Shown: positions 18,439-27,438, counted from the first letter of the stretch. The stretch is DNA of 64,000 nt from Nocardiaceae bacterium (GCA_021372355.1 JAJFUQ010000183.1:32773-96772), one strand, 5' to 3'. The notes: a model not told the origin generated them from the letters alone. Made by a program: numbers and translations.

Positions 18439-19317
18439 ATGCCGGGCGAAGTGGGTACCAACGACGACCACTGGCGCTCGGCCGGAGAGCGGATCCAGAA
18501 TCTCCTCGACGCCATGTCGGCCGGCGGGCCTGCGGTCCGCGAGCGGGCCGAGATGCTCGTGCACGAGGTCGCCGACCTTTACGGGTCGGCGCTCTCGCGC
18601 GTCGCCGAGTCCCTGCCCGCACCGATGCTCGACCGGCTCGCCGGAGACGAATTGGTGTCCAGCCTGCTTCTCGTCCACGGTCTGCATCCGCACGACCTGT
18701 CGCAGCGGGTGTCCGCCGCACTGGAACGGGTTCGGCCGTACCTCGGATCACATGGCGGGGACGTCAAGCTGCTCAGCGTGGAGGGCAACGTCGTCAAACT
18801 CCAGTTCGCGGGGAGCTGCCAGAGTTGCCCGTCCTCTTCGGTGACGCTCGAGTTCGCGGTCGAGGACGCGATCCGGGCCGCAGCACCCGAGATAGACGCA
18901 ATCGTCGTCGTCGAGTCCGAACCGACGGCAAAACTGATCCCGGCGGCATCGCTCTTCTCGAAAGTGCATGCCGATGGGACGAGCTGGCACCACGTGCCAG
19001 AGATAGCGTCGTTGACCGCGGGGGAAGTCGGCGGCTTCGCGGTCAACGGCGCGACTGTGCTGGCATGCCGGGTGGGCGATGAGTTGTATGCGTATCGCGA
19101 TCGCTGTCCGGCGTGCCTCAGTTCGATGGCGGGTGCGGTCCTGCATCGCGGCACCAGCACGGCGCCGGCCGTGTTGCGTTGTCCCCGTTGCCGATCGCAT
19201 TTCGACGTCGTCCACGCGGGCGCGAGCCTCGACGACGACACCCATCTCGATCCGCTGCCACTGCTCGTGCGTGACGGCGTGCTCTCGGTCGCGATACCGG
19301 CCGGAGTCTCGGGATGA
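18439..19317 (+). CDS. NifU-domain / Rieske-like fusion protein of the hydrogenase operon
   Basis: The 292-residue protein has a helical N-terminus (1-85), a NifU C-terminal-type domain (about 88-160) with FAGSCQSCPSSSV (Cys127, Cys130), and a Rieske-like beta domain (about 183-290). In the latter the usual C-x-H and C-x2-H pairs are replaced by RCPACL (Cys223, Cys226) and RCPRCRSHFD (Cys248, Cys251), so four cysteines, not two Cys and two His, would bind metal. That points to a rubredoxin-type iron or all-Cys [2Fe-2S] centre. Placed directly after hhyL (3 bp), it probably receives electrons from the small subunit or assembles its clusters. Role is inferred. Confidence 0.8.
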   Translation: MPGEVGTNDDHWRSAGERIQNLLDAMSAGGPAVRERAEMLVHEVADLYGSALSRVAESLPAPMLDRLAGDELVSSLLLVHGLHPHDLSQRVSAALERVRPYLGSHGGDVKLLSVEGNVVKLQFAGSCQSCPSSSVTLEFAVEDAIRAAAPEIDAIVVVESEPTAKLIPAASLFSKVHADGTSWHHVPEIASLTAGEVGGFAVNGATVLACRVGDELYAYRDRCPACLSSMAGAVLHRGTSTAPAVLRCPRCRSHFDVVHAGASLDDDTHLDPLPLLVRDGVLSVAIPAGVSG

Positions 19318-19928
19318 ACAGCGCGTACGACGTCTTGCAGCGGATCCGCGCGACTCGTCGCGCGGCCTCCGCCGAAGAGCGTTGCGAGATGTGTACCGAA
19401 CCCATCTCCGACGAGCACTCCCACGTCGTGAATCTCGCGGGGCGGCAATTGATGTGCGTATGCCGCCCCTGCTATCTGCTGTTCACCGATCAATCCGCCG
19501 ACCTCCGGTACCGCTCGGTCCCCGACCGGTACCTCGAGTTCCCTGATTTCGCGCTGAGTCCGGCACATTGGGACGCGCTGGAGATACCGGTCGGATTGGC
19601 GTTCTTCTTCCGGAACTCCGTCCAGGACCGGATCGTCGCGTTCTACCCCGGACCGGCCGGGGCGACCGAATCCGAATTGTCGATGGGCGCCTGGGACGAC
19701 ATCACCGCCGCCGAACCGCGGGTGAAGATGCTCACTGCCGACGTGGAAGCGCTGCTCATCCGGATGCCGGGTCGGGACTGCTTCCTGCTTCCGATCGATG
19801 CCTGTTACGAGTTCGTCGGTCGACTCCGCATGCTGTGGCGCGGGTTCGACGGCGGGCAGGATGTGCGCGCGTTCATCGAGGACTTCTTCGAACGAATCCG
19901 AGCGCGCAGCCGGGCGGTGACGTCGTGA
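19314..19928 (+). CDS. hydrogenase-operon protein with CxxC motifs (resembles DUF5947)
   Basis: The 204-residue protein starts with an ATGA overlap to the fusion gene. Two cysteine pairs near the N-terminus, RCEMCTEPI and VCRPCYLLF, with HSHVVNLAGRQL between them, look like a zinc ribbon. The remainder (YRSVPDRYLEFPDFALSPAHWDAL; IPVGLAFFFRNS; AFYPGPAGATE) is a mixed fold without catalytic motif. I believe this is the family catalogued as DUF5947, found mostly beside actinobacterial hydrogenases, but that name is from memory. No membrane segment. Likely an assembly or electron-transfer accessory; no function is known to me. Confidence 0.75.
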   Translation: MNSAYDVLQRIRATRRAASAEERCEMCTEPISDEHSHVVNLAGRQLMCVCRPCYLLFTDQSADLRYRSVPDRYLEFPDFALSPAHWDALEIPVGLAFFFRNSVQDRIVAFYPGPAGATESELSMGAWDDITAAEPRVKMLTADVEALLIRMPGRDCFLLPIDACYEFVGRLRMLWRGFDGGQDVRAFIEDFFERIRARSRAVTS

Positions 19929-20554
19929 GTGGCATCACCTTCGCCGTGCTCGATGTGACTCCGGAAACCTATTCGGTCACACCGGTTCTCCGTGCACGGG
20001 TGGGTGTCGCGGCGCTCGAGGACATGCCGGTGCACGCGATTGCGCTGCGCTGCCAGGTGCGAATCGAGCCGATGCGACGCCGCTACGACGACAACGAAGC
20101 CGCGGGTCTCACGGACCTGTTCGGACCCCGCGAGCGCTGGGCCGACACGCAACGCACCTTCCTGTGGCTCCATTGCGCGACGATGTTGCGCGGCTTCTCC
20201 GGCGCGACCGAGATCGACCTGCCGCTCGAATGCACCTACGACTTCGACGTCGCTGCGTCGAAGTACCTGCACGCCCTGCGAAACGGGTCCGTTCCACTGT
20301 TGTTCCTGTTCAGCGGCACGGTGTTCCTCAAGGGCAACGCCGGGTTCGCGGTTCAGCAGATTCCGTGGGACCGCGAAGACCGCCACGAAATGCCGGTGGC
20401 CACCTGGCGTGCGCTCATGAAGCAACACTTTCCAGACAGCGGTTGGCTGCGACTGCGCGAGGACACCATCGCTGCACTCGTCCGATACAAGGCGGCCCAC
20501 GGCCTTCTCGACTTCGACGAGACGGTCGGCAAACTTCTCGGAGCGTCCGCATGA
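19925..20554 (+). CDS. hydrogenase-operon protein of unknown function (resembles DUF6084)
   Basis: The 209-residue protein begins at a GTG overlapping the previous stop by 4 bp. It is a beta-rich sequence: ITFAVLDVTPETYSVTPVLRARVGV, VHAIALRCQVRIEP, a middle acidic-aromatic stretch around LFGPRERWADTQRTFLW, and IDLPLECTYDFDVAASKYLHAL followed by VPLLFLFSGTVF. No cysteine cluster, signal peptide or membrane segment is seen. It may be the family named DUF6084, recalled from hydrogenase operons. Tight coupling on both sides indicates stoichiometric production with its neighbours. Function unknown. Confidence 0.75.
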   Translation: MSGITFAVLDVTPETYSVTPVLRARVGVAALEDMPVHAIALRCQVRIEPMRRRYDDNEAAGLTDLFGPRERWADTQRTFLWLHCATMLRGFSGATEIDLPLECTYDFDVAASKYLHALRNGSVPLLFLFSGTVFLKGNAGFAVQQIPWDREDRHEMPVATWRALMKQHFPDSGWLRLREDTIAALVRYKAAHGLLDFDETVGKLLGASA

Positions 20555-21828
20555 GTTCCGTTCGCGCTGTCGCCGATGCCGTCCTGTACGAGGGCTACCT
20601 GCTCTATCCGTACCGGGGAAACGCGACGAAGAACCAGGCTCGATGGCAGTTCGGCGTGCTCGGACCGACTGACGCCGAGACTGACGGACTCGGGGAGAAC
20701 GACCATCTCACCGCACAGTTCGTCGTCGAGGGGAACGGTTCGCTCGATGTCACCGTGCGATTCCTTCAGTTGCAGCACCGCACCGCCGAGCGGGCGGTCG
20801 GCGACCGCTTCGAGCCCGTCACCGAGCTCACCGACGGACAGCGCTCGTGGCTCACGTGGGACGAGGCGGTGCCGCGCGAGATCTCGTACGGGCCGATGGC
20901 GGTGGAAGATCTGCCGCGGCTCTTGCCACTGCACGTGCCCGGCGGTACGGACATCGAAATCATCGGAACCGCCGGACGATTGGTTCGTACGCGCGAAAGC
21001 CTCAACGGCTACCTCGAGATGACGGCGAAGTCCATCGGAACGCTGACCATGATCACGCTGTCGGTGTACAACTCCGGGGCGCGGGCGGCGGGCAAGAACG
21101 ACGCCATCGCCCGGTCGTTCATCGGATCGCATGCGATCGTCGAGGTTGCCGGGGGAGAGTTCGTCTCCCTGCTCGACCCGCCACCCGAGATGACGTTCGA
21201 CTGCCGTCAGCACCGCTGCTTCCCGGTTCTGGCCGGCGAACCCGATCAGCGCCGCACGCTCTTGATCTCGCCGATCATCCTGTACGACTACCCGCAGATC
21301 GCCGAGCAGAGCGAAGGTTCACTCTTCGACTCCACCGAGATCGACGAGATCCTCACGCTGCGCGTCATGACGATGACCGACGAAGAGAAGGCGCAGGCCC
21401 GGGCCACCGACCCGGAAGCCGCCCGGATCATCGACCAATGTGATGCCATGACCCCCGACGCCATGCAGCGACTACACGGGATTTTGCGCAGTCCGCGCGG
21501 GCTGATCCCCGAAGTTCCCGACGGCGTCGATTGGTGGGACCCGATGGCCGACTCCGCCGTGTCACCCGATGCCGACGCCGTGCTCGTCAACGGTGTACGC
21601 GTCGCGAAGGGAACCCACGTGCGCCTGCACCCCGGCCGCCGCGCGGACGCCCAGGACCTGTTCTACGAGGGCAAGACCGCACACGTGACCTCTGTCCATG
21701 CCGACGTCGACGGCAACGCGCACGTGGGTGTCGTGCTCGACGAAGATCCTGCTGCCGACCTGCATGAATGGTTCGGCCGCTACCTGTACTTCGCCCCCGA
21801 CGAGGTCGAACCGCTCACGGCTAGATAG
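20551..21828 (+). CDS. large hydrogenase-operon protein of unknown function with SH3-like C-terminus
   Basis: The 425-residue protein starts in an ATGA overlap. The N-terminal half is beta-rich (VLYEGYLLYPYRGNATKNQ, LTAQFVVEGNGSLDVTVRFLQL, YLEMTAKSIGTLTMITLSVYNSG). The middle contains FDCRQHRCFPVL and LLISPIILYDYPQIAEQS, where a protein turnover or processing role cannot be excluded. The last 90 residues (VLVNGVRVAKGTHVRLHPGR ... YLYFAPDEVEPL) look like a small SH3-like barrel. No known catalytic motif or membrane segment. The longer in-frame upstream reading is a shadow of the preceding gene. Conserved position suggests a dedicated hydrogenase role, but none is established. Confidence 0.75.
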   Translation: MSSVRAVADAVLYEGYLLYPYRGNATKNQARWQFGVLGPTDAETDGLGENDHLTAQFVVEGNGSLDVTVRFLQLQHRTAERAVGDRFEPVTELTDGQRSWLTWDEAVPREISYGPMAVEDLPRLLPLHVPGGTDIEIIGTAGRLVRTRESLNGYLEMTAKSIGTLTMITLSVYNSGARAAGKNDAIARSFIGSHAIVEVAGGEFVSLLDPPPEMTFDCRQHRCFPVLAGEPDQRRTLLISPIILYDYPQIAEQSEGSLFDSTEIDEILTLRVMTMTDEEKAQARATDPEAARIIDQCDAMTPDAMQRLHGILRSPRGLIPEVPDGVDWWDPMADSAVSPDADAVLVNGVRVAKGTHVRLHPGRRADAQDLFYEGKTAHVTSVHADVDGNAHVGVVLDEDPAADLHEWFGRYLYFAPDEVEPLTAR

Positions 21829-21837
21829 GAGCCTGAA

Positions 21838-21957
21838 ATGGAAATTGTTGGCATCGGCGCAACGGTCATTGTCGTGGCCGCCGTCCTGGTCGGCGTCGTG
21901 GTGGGTATTCGTTCAGTGCCGGATCTACGCCGGTATGTCCGGATGCGTCGAATGTGA
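21838..21957 (+). CDS. 39-residue single-span membrane peptide (resembles DUF6893)
   Basis: A short open reading frame with AGGAG 6 nt before its ATG encodes 39 residues: a hydrophobic span of about 22 residues (residues 2-23, Val/Ile/Ala/Gly rich) followed by a strongly basic tail (RSVPDLRRYVRMRRM). The arrangement predicts one membrane helix with the basic end in the cytoplasm. It fills the gap between the 425-residue protein and the endopeptidase gene with no room for other function. It may be the small family catalogued as DUF6893. A role as membrane tether or small subunit of the hydrogenase complex is plausible inference. Confidence 0.7.
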   Translation: MEIVGIGATVIVVAAVLVGVVVGIRSVPDLRRYVRMRRM

Positions 21958-21968
21958 TGGTGCGGTAA

Positions 21969-22412
21969 GTGCCCGGAATCCTGGTCGCCGGTATCGGCAA
22001 CATCTTCCTCGGAGACGATGGCTTCGGCTCCGAGGTGGTGCGCAGATTGCCTGACCTCGGTCCGGGCGTCCGCGTCGTCGACTACGGAATCCGCGGAATG
22101 CACCTCGCCTATGACCTGCTCGACGGGGTAGATGAACTGATTCTCGTCGACGCGATACCCAGCCGCGGTACACCTGGAAAGGTGCACGTTCTCGAAGCCG
22201 CTGCCGGAGACGGCGCCGCGCTGGACGCGCACGCCATGGACCCGGCGACGGTGTTCGCCACACTGAAAGCACTAGGGGGAGAGCTTCCCCGGACCATCGT
22301 CGTCGGCTGTGAAGCCGAGAACACCGACGAAGGGATGGGGCTGAGCCCCACTGTCTCCGCGGCCGTCGACCGCGCGAAGACCATCGTGGCCCAATTGGCC
22401 CGGGCGGGCTGA
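21969..22412 (+). CDS. hupD: hydrogenase maturation endopeptidase (HyaD/HupD family)
   Basis: The 147-residue protein cleaves the C-terminal tail of the large subunit after nickel insertion. The diagnostic N-terminal motif is VAGIGNIFLGDDGFGSEVVRRL; the nickel-sensing acidic residue that is Glu in enteric HybD is Asp here. LILVDAIPS supplies the conserved Asp and HAMDPATVF the later His segment. Length is near normal for the family. The GTG at 21969 is the start. Target is hhyL, which has a 22-residue tail after DPCLPCGVH. Confidence 0.92.
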   Translation: MPGILVAGIGNIFLGDDGFGSEVVRRLPDLGPGVRVVDYGIRGMHLAYDLLDGVDELILVDAIPSRGTPGKVHVLEAAAGDGAALDAHAMDPATVFATLKALGGELPRTIVVGCEAENTDEGMGLSPTVSAAVDRAKTIVAQLARAG

Positions 22413-22415
22413 CCC

Positions 22416-22658
22416 ATGTGCCTCGGAATTCCAGGGCAGGTCGTGCGGCTCCTCGAAGGTTACGGGGGCCAGCTCGCGCTCGTCGATGTGGCCGGTGAGC
22501 ACCGGAAGGTGAACATCGGAATGCTGCCCGAGGAGACCTTCGAGGCCGGCGACTGGGTGATCATCCATATGGGATTCGCCGTCGAGAAGACTGACGCCGA
22601 AGGCGCCGCGAACGCGATGGCCGGACTTCGCCTCCTGCAACGGGGTGACGAACCTTGA
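22416..22658 (+). CDS. hypC: hydrogenase assembly chaperone HypC, first copy
   Basis: The 80-residue protein begins MCLGIPGQVV; Cys2 and the PG segment are the hallmark of HypC/HybG chaperones that carry the Fe(CN)2CO unit with HypD and hold the large-subunit precursor. VNIGMLPEETFEAGDWVIIHMGFAVEK is the conserved barrel region. It follows hupD by 3 bp and overlaps the hypF start. A second, longer HypC is encoded at 24946, so one copy may serve as the HypCD scaffold and the other as a precursor-specific chaperone. Confidence 0.95.
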   Translation: MCLGIPGQVVRLLEGYGGQLALVDVAGEHRKVNIGMLPEETFEAGDWVIIHMGFAVEKTDAEGAANAMAGLRLLQRGDEP

Positions 22659-24934
22659 GAACCCGGATGCGACTCGAAGTTCACGGCGTCGTGCAGGGCG
22701 TCGGATTCCGCCCGTTCGTCTACACCACCGCTGCCGAACTCGCGCTCTCCGGATTCGTCGGTAACGACAGCTCCGGCGTGTTCATCGAGGTCGAGGGCGA
22801 ATCGGGCGCAGTGGCGGAATTCGCGAATCGGGTCGAGCATCGCCCGCCGCCACTCGCGGTCGTCGAGTCGATGACCGCGGTCGAGATCCCGGTCGCCGGC
22901 GGAACCGGGTTCCGTATCGGCAGCACGAACAAGACCGGCGGGCGGACGCTCGCCTCGCCGGACGTCGCCATGTGTGCCGATTGCGCCCGTGAACTGCGCG
23001 ATCCCACGAACCGCCGATACCGCCACCCGTTCGTCAACTGCACGAACTGCGGCCCTCGGTTCACGATCATCCGCGAGCTCCCATACGACCGCGTGGCCAC
23101 CACGATGGGCGTGTTCCCGATGTGCGAGAAATGCGCGCAGGAGTATGCGGATCCCGCGGATCGGCGCTTCCACGCGCAACCCGTGGCGTGCCCGGAGTGC
23201 GGCCCCGAACTCGAGTTCGTCGCGGCGGGAGAAATTCACCACCGTGAAAGCGCCCTCCGCCGTGCGCGGGACATGCTGGCCGCCGGTCGAATCGTCGCGG
23301 TGAAAGGCATCGGCGGCTACCACCTCGCCTGCGACGCCTTCGACGACACCGCGGTCCAGGTTCTGCGACAACGAAAGCGGCGCGGCACCAAGCCCTTTGC
23401 CGTCATGGTGCCCGATCTCGCGACCGCTGAGTCCTTGGTTCACCTCGACGAACGCGAGCGTTACCTGCTCGAGTGCCCGCAGCGGCCGATCCTGCTGGCG
23501 GCCAAGCGCGGCGAGATCCTCGCCCCGTCGGTCGCGCCCCACAACCGCAACCTTGGGCTCATGATCGCGTACACGCCGATGCATCAACTTCTGTTCGGAT
23601 TGCCCGGCGATGCACCGGGTCCACAGGTTCTCGTGATGACCTCGGGCAACCTCGGCGGCGAGCCGATCTGCTACCGCAACGACGATGCCCTCGACCGCTT
23701 GCAGCACCTCGCCGACGGATTTCTGCAGCACAACCGCGCGATCCTCGTGCCGTGCGACGACTCGGTCATCCGGGTGGTCGACGGCGAAGACGTTCCGATC
23801 CGTCGCTCGCGCGGTTACGCGCCGATGCCGGTCGCGCTGCCGCAACCCGTCCCACCGATGCTCGCGGTCGGAGCCGATCTCAAGAACACGTGCGCGGTCG
23901 CCGACGGCCGGTATGCCTGGTTGAGCCAGCACATCGGCGACATGGACGACCTCGCCACGCTGCAGGCCTTCACCGACGCCGAGCAGCACCTCGAAGAACT
24001 CACGAGCGTCTCGCCGACGATGGTCGTCGCTGACGCGCACCCGCTGTACCGGTCGACGGGTTGGGCCAAACGCCATCAGGGCGATCGCCCGCTTGTCCTC
24101 GTCCAGCACCATCACGCGCACATCGCGGCGGTCATGGGAGAGCACGGTCTCGACGGGTCCGGCCAGGTGATCGGCTTCGCCTTCGATGGCACCGGCTACG
24201 GCCCGGACGGAGCGGTGTGGGGCGGCGAGGTGATGCTCGCCGATTACAAGGGGTTCCAACGACTTTGGCACCTACGCTACGTCCCGCTCGCCGGCGGCGA
24301 CATCAGTGTGGAACGGCCGTACCGAATGGCGCTGTCGCACTTGTGGGCTGCGGGGGTCGAGTGGACGCCGGACATCCCGTCCGTCGCCGCCTGCTCACCG
24401 ACCGAACAGCGAGTGTTGAAGCATCAGCTCGAGACCGGCCTCGGCTGCGCTTCGACGTCCAGCATGGGACGACTGTTTGACGCCGTGGCATCGCTCGCCG
24501 GTGTCCGCCATGTCGTCGACTACGAAGCCGAGGCCGCGATCGAGTTCGAAGGGCTGACGGCATCCGCTGAATTGACAGCATCTACTGAGGCCGAGCCGTA
24601 TGCGTTCGAGCTCGCGCGAGACGAAATCGACGCTGCGCCCGTCATCCGCGCGGTCGTCGACGATGTCCGGAACGGCGTGCAGGCCACGCTGATCGGCGCG
24701 CGCTTCCACGCTGCGGTCTCGGCGCTCATCGTCGAACTCGCCGAACGAATCCGGTCCGACACCGGAATCGAGGTCACCGCCCTGTCCGGCGGTGTCTTCC
24801 AGAACGCTGTGCTGCTGTCCGCGGCACGCCGGGCGCTGACCGACCACGGCTTCACCGTGTTCAGCCACCGCAAATTGCCACCCAATGATGGCGGGATCGC
24901 ACTGGGGCAGATCCTCGCCGCCAACGCCATGTGA
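22655..24934 (+). CDS. hypF: carbamoyltransferase HypF
   Basis: HypF uses carbamoyl phosphate and ATP to make the thiocarbamate on HypE that becomes the cyanide ligands. The 759-residue protein has all domains: acylphosphatase-like (RLEVHGVVQGVGFRPFVY, residues 5-90), zinc fingers (CADC, CTNCG, CEKC, CPECG between 100 and 190), the YrdC-like domain (AAGRIVAVKGIGGYHLACDA; VMTSGNLGGEP) and the Kae1-like domain with VQHHHAHIAAVMGEH and FDGTGYGPDGAVWGGE. The TTG at 22655 overlaps the hypC stop; ATG at 22667 is an alternative. Length is normal. Confidence 0.95.
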   Translation: MRTRMRLEVHGVVQGVGFRPFVYTTAAELALSGFVGNDSSGVFIEVEGESGAVAEFANRVEHRPPPLAVVESMTAVEIPVAGGTGFRIGSTNKTGGRTLASPDVAMCADCARELRDPTNRRYRHPFVNCTNCGPRFTIIRELPYDRVATTMGVFPMCEKCAQEYADPADRRFHAQPVACPECGPELEFVAAGEIHHRESALRRARDMLAAGRIVAVKGIGGYHLACDAFDDTAVQVLRQRKRRGTKPFAVMVPDLATAESLVHLDERERYLLECPQRPILLAAKRGEILAPSVAPHNRNLGLMIAYTPMHQLLFGLPGDAPGPQVLVMTSGNLGGEPICYRNDDALDRLQHLADGFLQHNRAILVPCDDSVIRVVDGEDVPIRRSRGYAPMPVALPQPVPPMLAVGADLKNTCAVADGRYAWLSQHIGDMDDLATLQAFTDAEQHLEELTSVSPTMVVADAHPLYRSTGWAKRHQGDRPLVLVQHHHAHIAAVMGEHGLDGSGQVIGFAFDGTGYGPDGAVWGGEVMLADYKGFQRLWHLRYVPLAGGDISVERPYRMALSHLWAAGVEWTPDIPSVAACSPTEQRVLKHQLETGLGCASTSSMGRLFDAVASLAGVRHVVDYEAEAAIEFEGLTASAELTASTEAEPYAFELARDEIDAAPVIRAVVDDVRNGVQATLIGARFHAAVSALIVELAERIRSDTGIEVTALSGGVFQNAVLLSAARRALTDHGFTVFSHRKLPPNDGGIALGQILAANAM

Positions 24935-24945
24935 GGGGAGTAGAT

Positions 24946-25254
24946 ATGTGCCTGGCCGTACCCGGACGCATCCTCAATCTCGAGGAACGCGACGGGACTC
25001 TGATGTCCGAAGTCGACTTCGGAGGTGTGCACAAGGACGTGTGTCTGCAATACATCCCCGACGCAGCGGTGGGGGATTACGTCGTCGTCCATGTCGGCTT
25101 TGCGATCCAGCGCCTCGATGAAGAGTCCGCCCTTCGCACGCTGAAAGAGTTCGAGCACCTCGGTGTGCTCAAGGAAGAGTTCAGCGACGGATTCTCATTC
25201 GCCGCCAAGCAAGCGGGTCTACCGGATCCCACCGTCTCGAAGGCGACGTCATGA
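24946..25254 (+). CDS. hypC: hydrogenase assembly chaperone HypC, second copy
   Basis: The 102-residue protein begins [14 protein letters not shown], so Cys2 fixes the ATG at 24946 over the upstream in-frame ATG at 24931. The barrel [18 protein letters not shown] and [21 protein letters not shown] follow, and there is a C-terminal extension of about 20 residues ([16 protein letters not shown]) absent from the first copy. It sits 11 bp after hypF and overlaps hypD by 4 bp, the usual hypC-hypD arrangement, so this copy is the likelier HypD partner. Confidence 0.94.
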   Translation: MCLAVPGRILNLEERDGTLMSEVDFGGVHKDVCLQYIPDAAVGDYVVVHVGFAIQRLDEESALRTLKEFEHLGVLKEEFSDGFSFAAKQAGLPDPTVSKATS

Positions 25255-26363
25255 AGTACCTCGACGAATTCAGCGACCCCGACCTCGCGCGCATTCTCAT
25301 CGACAAGATCCACGACACCACCGACCGTCGCTGGTCGATGATGGAAGTCTGTGGTAGACAAACACATTCGATCATCCGCCACGGCATCGACCAACTCCTT
25401 CCGGAGACGATCGAGATGATCCACGGGCCGGGCTGCCCGGTCTGTGTGACCCCGCTCGAGCTCATCGACAAGGCGCTTGCCATCGCCGCGCAACCTGGCG
25501 TCATCTTCTGCTCGTTCGGCGACATGCTCCGCGTCCCCGGCAGCAGCAAGGACCTCTTCCACATCAAGAGCGAAGGCGGCGACGTTCGCGTCGTCTACTC
25601 GCCACTCGACGCCCTCAATCTCGCTCGCCAGAACCCGGACAAGCAGGTCGTGTTCTTCGGAATCGGCTTCGAGACGACGGCTCCGGCCAACGCCATGACC
25701 GTCTACCAAGCCGAGCGCCTTGGCGTCGAGAACTTCTCGCTGCTGGTGTCGCACGTTCTGGTGCCGCCCGCGATCGCCGCGATCATGGACTCGCCACAGT
25801 GCCGCGTCCAGGCGTTCCTGCTCGCCGGCCACGTCTGCAGCGTCATGGGCACCGAGGAGTACCCGCCGCTCGTCGAGAAGTACAAGGTGCCGATGGTGGT
25901 CACCGGGTTCGAGCCGCTCGACATTCTCGAGGGCATCCGCCGGACGGTCGAGCAGCTCGAACAGGGGCGCGCCGAACTCGACAACGCGTACCCGCGGGCC
26001 GTCCGTGCCGAGGGAAACCTCCCCGCCAAGAAGATGCTCAACGACGTCTTCGAGGTCACGGACCGCAAGTGGCGGGGCATCGGAATGATCCCGAAGAGCG
26101 GCTGGAAGCTGTCCGAGAAGTACCGCAAGTTCGATGCCGAACACCGGTTCGCGGTGCAGGATCTGCACGCCAACGAATCGCCGATCTGCCGGTCCGGAGA
26201 GGTGCTGCAAGGACTCATCAAGCCCCACGAGTGCGCCGCGTTCGGCAAGGAATGCACACCGCGTAACCCGTTGGGCGCCACGATGGTTTCGTCCGAAGGC
26301 GCATGCGCGGCCTACTACCTGTACCGGCGACTGACTGTCCTTCCCGAGGTGGCCCATGTCTGA
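25251..26363 (+). CDS. hypD: hydrogenase assembly scaffold HypD
   Basis: The 370-residue protein contains the expected redox and iron-binding cysteines: [35 protein letters not shown] and the C-terminal [4Fe-4S] segment with [21 protein letters not shown] and GACAAYYLY. HypD with HypC is where the Fe(CN)2CO group is built. [12 protein letters not shown] and [11 protein letters not shown] are strongly conserved family segments. It overlaps hypC2 by 4 bp and hypE by 8 bp. Confidence 0.96.
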   Translation: MKYLDEFSDPDLARILIDKIHDTTDRRWSMMEVCGRQTHSIIRHGIDQLLPETIEMIHGPGCPVCVTPLELIDKALAIAAQPGVIFCSFGDMLRVPGSSKDLFHIKSEGGDVRVVYSPLDALNLARQNPDKQVVFFGIGFETTAPANAMTVYQAERLGVENFSLLVSHVLVPPAIAAIMDSPQCRVQAFLLAGHVCSVMGTEEYPPLVEKYKVPMVVTGFEPLDILEGIRRTVEQLEQGRAELDNAYPRAVRAEGNLPAKKMLNDVFEVTDRKWRGIGMIPKSGWKLSEKYRKFDAEHRFAVQDLHANESPICRSGEVLQGLIKPHECAAFGKECTPRNPLGATMVSSEGACAAYYLYRRLTVLPEVAHV

Positions 26364-27429
26364 GGAAACTCTGCCCGTGACGATCGATGTCGACGGCTGG
26401 GTGTGCCCGCTTCCGCTGCGCGATTCACCGAACATCGTCATGGGCCACGGCGGCGGCGGTGCGATGTCCGGCGAGCTCATCGAGCATCTGTTTCTGCCCG
26501 CATTCGGGGCCGCGGCGGACGCGCAGATGGGTGACTCGGCCGTCGTCGAAGTGAACGGCACTCGGCTCGCCTTCTCGACCGACTCGTTCGTCGTGAAACC
26601 GCTCGAATTCCCGGGCGGCAACATCGGCGATCTCGCGGTCAACGGAACCGTCAACGACCTCGCGATGGCCGGCGCGACACCGTTGGTTCTCTCGACGGCG
26701 TTCATCCTCGAAGAGGGGACACCGCTCACCGAGATCCAGCGCGTCGCGCACGCCCTCGGTACGGCGGCGATGGCGGCGGGCGTCAAGCTCGTCACGGGCG
26801 ACACCAAGGTCGTCGATGCCGGTCACGGCGACGGGATCTTCGTCAACACGACGGGCATTGGCGTCGTCCCGGCGAACGTCGACGTGCGCCCCCAGCGCGC
26901 GACTCCCGGCGACGTCGTGATCGTCAGCGGCGATATCGGCGTGCACGGGATCGCCATCATGAGCTGCCGCGAAGGGCTCGAATTCGGAACCACGATCACC
27001 AGCGACACCGCACCGTTGAACGGGCTGGTCGCGGCGATGATCGCCACCGGTGCCGACATTCACACGATGCGGGATCCCACACGTGGTGGACTGTCGGCCA
27101 CGCTCAACGAGATCGCGCGGACCGCCGGTGTCGGCATCTCACTCGACGAACGCAAACTGCCGGTTCCACCGGAAGTACGCGACGCGTGTGGGCTGCTCGG
27201 GCTGGACCCGATGTACGTCGCGAATGAAGGAAAGCTCGTGGCGTTCGTGCGGCCGGAAGAGGCCGACAAGGTGCTCGAAGCGATGCGCGCGCACCCGCGG
27301 GGATCGCGCGCTGTCGCGATCGGGGAGTGCGTCAGCGACCACCCCGGGATCGTGGTGGCCAAGACGGCGCTCGGCGGCACGCGGGTCGTCGACCTTCCCG
27401 CCGGGGAGCAGCTTCCGCGAATCTGTTGA
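26356..27429 (+). CDS. hypE: carbamoyl dehydratase HypE
   Basis: The 357-residue protein belongs to the PurM-like ATPase fold. [22 protein letters not shown] is the ATP-binding N-terminal signature and the C-terminus ends in PRIC, whose Cys accepts the carbamoyl group from HypF and is dehydrated to thiocyanate. [31 protein letters not shown] and [15 protein letters not shown] are further family blocks. The short extension before the first motif (about 30 residues) is longer than in enteric HypE. The start overlaps hypD. Confidence 0.96.
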   Translation: MSEETLPVTIDVDGWVCPLPLRDSPNIVMGHGGGGAMSGELIEHLFLPAFGAAADAQMGDSAVVEVNGTRLAFSTDSFVVKPLEFPGGNIGDLAVNGTVNDLAMAGATPLVLSTAFILEEGTPLTEIQRVAHALGTAAMAAGVKLVTGDTKVVDAGHGDGIFVNTTGIGVVPANVDVRPQRATPGDVVIVSGDIGVHGIAIMSCREGLEFGTTITSDTAPLNGLVAAMIATGADIHTMRDPTRGGLSATLNEIARTAGVGISLDERKLPVPPEVRDACGLLGLDPMYVANEGKLVAFVRPEEADKVLEAMRAHPRGSRAVAIGECVSDHPGIVVAKTALGGTRVVDLPAGEQLPRIC

Positions 27430-27438
27430 GAATGTGCC

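Noticed and set aside
20164..20550. N-terminal extension of the 425-residue hydrogenase-linked protein
   Set aside because: The extension is out-of-frame translation of the preceding gene; the ATGA overlap at 20551 is the natural start.
22460..24271. 603-residue minus-strand frame opposite hypF
   Set aside because: No domain pattern; hypF in the other strand is complete and full of motifs.
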